Origin: Alphaproteobacteria bacterium
GTDB taxonomy: Bacteria; Pseudomonadota; Alphaproteobacteria; Sphingomonadales; Sphingomonadaceae
Direction of reading: 5' to 3'
DNA length: 6,956 bases
Assembly: GCA_028293005.1 (NCBI GenBank)
Contig: JAQGLH010000388.1
Location: 1-6,956 of the forward strand
Shown here: piece after piece, positions 6,606 through 6,956 of the stretch
How positions within the stretch are numbered: position 1 is the stretch's first letter
How the letters are laid out: each line of letters opens with the position of its first letter
The notes under the pieces: model-generated
Told to the model about the DNA's origin: nothing
The model's database searches: none
Seen by the model: the letters and a program-made list of their open reading frames with translations, nothing else
Made by a program: the position numbers and the translations under genes

Positions 6606-6956
6606 CTATTCTCCCGCGGGCGGGGTGCCGCCCTGTCCTTGGCTGTCGCTTTCTTCATCGTCATCGTCATCGTCAGGCGGGCCCCACAGGCTGCTGTCGC
6701 CGCCGCTGGTCACGCCCTGCTCGAGCAGGGCATCGCCGCCGAGCGCAGCGATATTGACGATGTCCTGGTTGACGTCGGGGTCGTCACCGGCGTCGACCGT
6801 GCTTTCTTCACCGATCGGCCCTTCGAGGGCATCCGGCGTGCCCGGCGGTGCTGGCGGCGGCTCTTGCACAGCTGGCGGTTCTTCGACCGGCGGCGGCTGC
6901 ACCACGGGCGGCGGCTCGTTCACCGGTGGGGGCGGCGGCGGTGGCGGCGGCGGCGG
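6606..6956 (-). CDS. Proline-rich, acidic-tailed protein, C-terminal part (runs off right edge)
   Basis: The visible 116 codons are the C-terminal end of a protein that starts beyond the right edge. The frame is open to base 6956; the first start-like codon inside the window (GTG 6923) sits in the middle of the proline tract and is unlikely to be real. The visible part is a proline-rich stretch (25 of the first 41 residues, including 11 prolines in a row), a segment DIVNIAALGGDALLEQGVTS rich in small and acidic residues, then GPP followed by six Asp and two Glu, and a Gly/Pro tail ending PAGE. The composition suggests an extended, disordered spacer and tail, as seen at the ends of secreted or surface proteins. 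I cannot name the family. From memory, FecR-domain proteins can lie beside CHAT genes in sphingomonads, but no FecR domain is visible here. The TAG stop is one base from the CHAT ATG, so the two are in one operon. Confidence 0.75.
   Translation of the reverse strand, partial: PPPPPPPPPPPVNEPPPVVQPPPVEEPPAVQEPPPAPPGTPDALEGPIGEESTVDAGDDPDVNQDIVNIAALGGDALLEQGVTSGGDSSLWGPPDDDDDDEESDSQGQGGTPPAGE
6611..6615 (-). promoter_or_regulatory. Shine-Dalgarno GGGAG of the CHAT gene
   Basis: The minus strand reads GGGAG, then AATAGC, then ATG at 6604. The site lies inside the last codons of the upstream gene and spans its TAG stop, so ribosomes ending the first gene are positioned to start the next. This favours 6604 over the upstream in-frame ATGs (6658, 6664, 6670), which have no such site. 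Confidence 0.72.
6655..6675. repeat. Hexanucleotide repeat (TCATCG) x3.5 coding for poly-Asp
   Basis: Plus strand TCATCG is repeated three and a half times. On the minus strand it encodes most of the six-Asp run near the end of the proline-rich protein. In the CHAT frame the same bases read Met-Thr-Met-Thr-Met, creating tandem in-frame ATG codons. A unit gain or loss would change the length by two Asp without shifting frame. Confidence 0.8.
6834..6956 (-). repeat. Proline-codon low-complexity tract
   Basis: CCG/CCC/CCA codons dominate this stretch on the minus strand, starting with eleven consecutive proline codons at the window edge and followed by PPP blocks spaced by Val, Glu and Gln. It encodes a stiff extended spacer. 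The near-perfect CCG trinucleotide run continues beyond the window and is prone to slippage and assembly error. Confidence 0.8.

Noticed and set aside
1..6956. CRISPR array, insertion sequence, tRNA or rRNA gene
   Set aside because: No spaced direct repeats, transposase motifs, terminal inverted repeats or RNA gene signatures were seen. The CHAT protein is therefore not in a visible CRISPR (Csx29-like) context.

Overview
The window is GC-rich (visibly well above 60 % G+C, with strong G/C bias at third codon positions). It carries one co-directional set of genes, all on the minus strand, so transcription runs from the right edge to the left edge. The gene content points to an alphaproteobacterium, most likely a member of the Sphingomonadales: a PagL-like barrel with the sequence style I associate with sphingomonads, a small soluble protein of a kind I recall from the same group, and an exported TPR-CHAT protein. 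This assignment is inference from sequence style, not from a marker gene.

In transcription order (right to left): (1) the C-terminal end of a proline-rich, acidic-tailed protein that begins beyond the right edge. (2) One base later, a 1034-residue exported TPR-CHAT protein with an intact caspase-like His/Cys pair. (3) After 97 bases, an 85-residue small protein with a strong Shine-Dalgarno sequence. (4) A PagL-type lipid A 3-O-deacylase (outer-membrane beta-barrel), whose ATG overlaps the stop of the small gene by one base. (5) An AGE-superfamily (N-acylglucosamine / cellobiose 2-epimerase-like) sugar epimerase. (6) A 370-base gap without a convincing gene, holding a possible frameshifted coding remnant. 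(7) The N-terminal, multi-spanning membrane half of a large protein that looks like a membrane-anchored sulfatase / alkaline-phosphatase-superfamily enzyme; its catalytic part lies beyond the left edge.

Two tight gene pairs are directly visible: the acidic protein with the CHAT protein (stop and start one base apart) and the small protein with PagL (stop and start sharing one base). Most products appear to act in or at the cell envelope. The most interesting unit is the exported TPR-CHAT protease-like protein with its coupled proline-rich/acidic partner, which could be an envelope protease module. The window does not show its substrate or trigger. The left half (epimerase, membrane hydrolase) is more ordinary envelope and carbohydrate metabolism.
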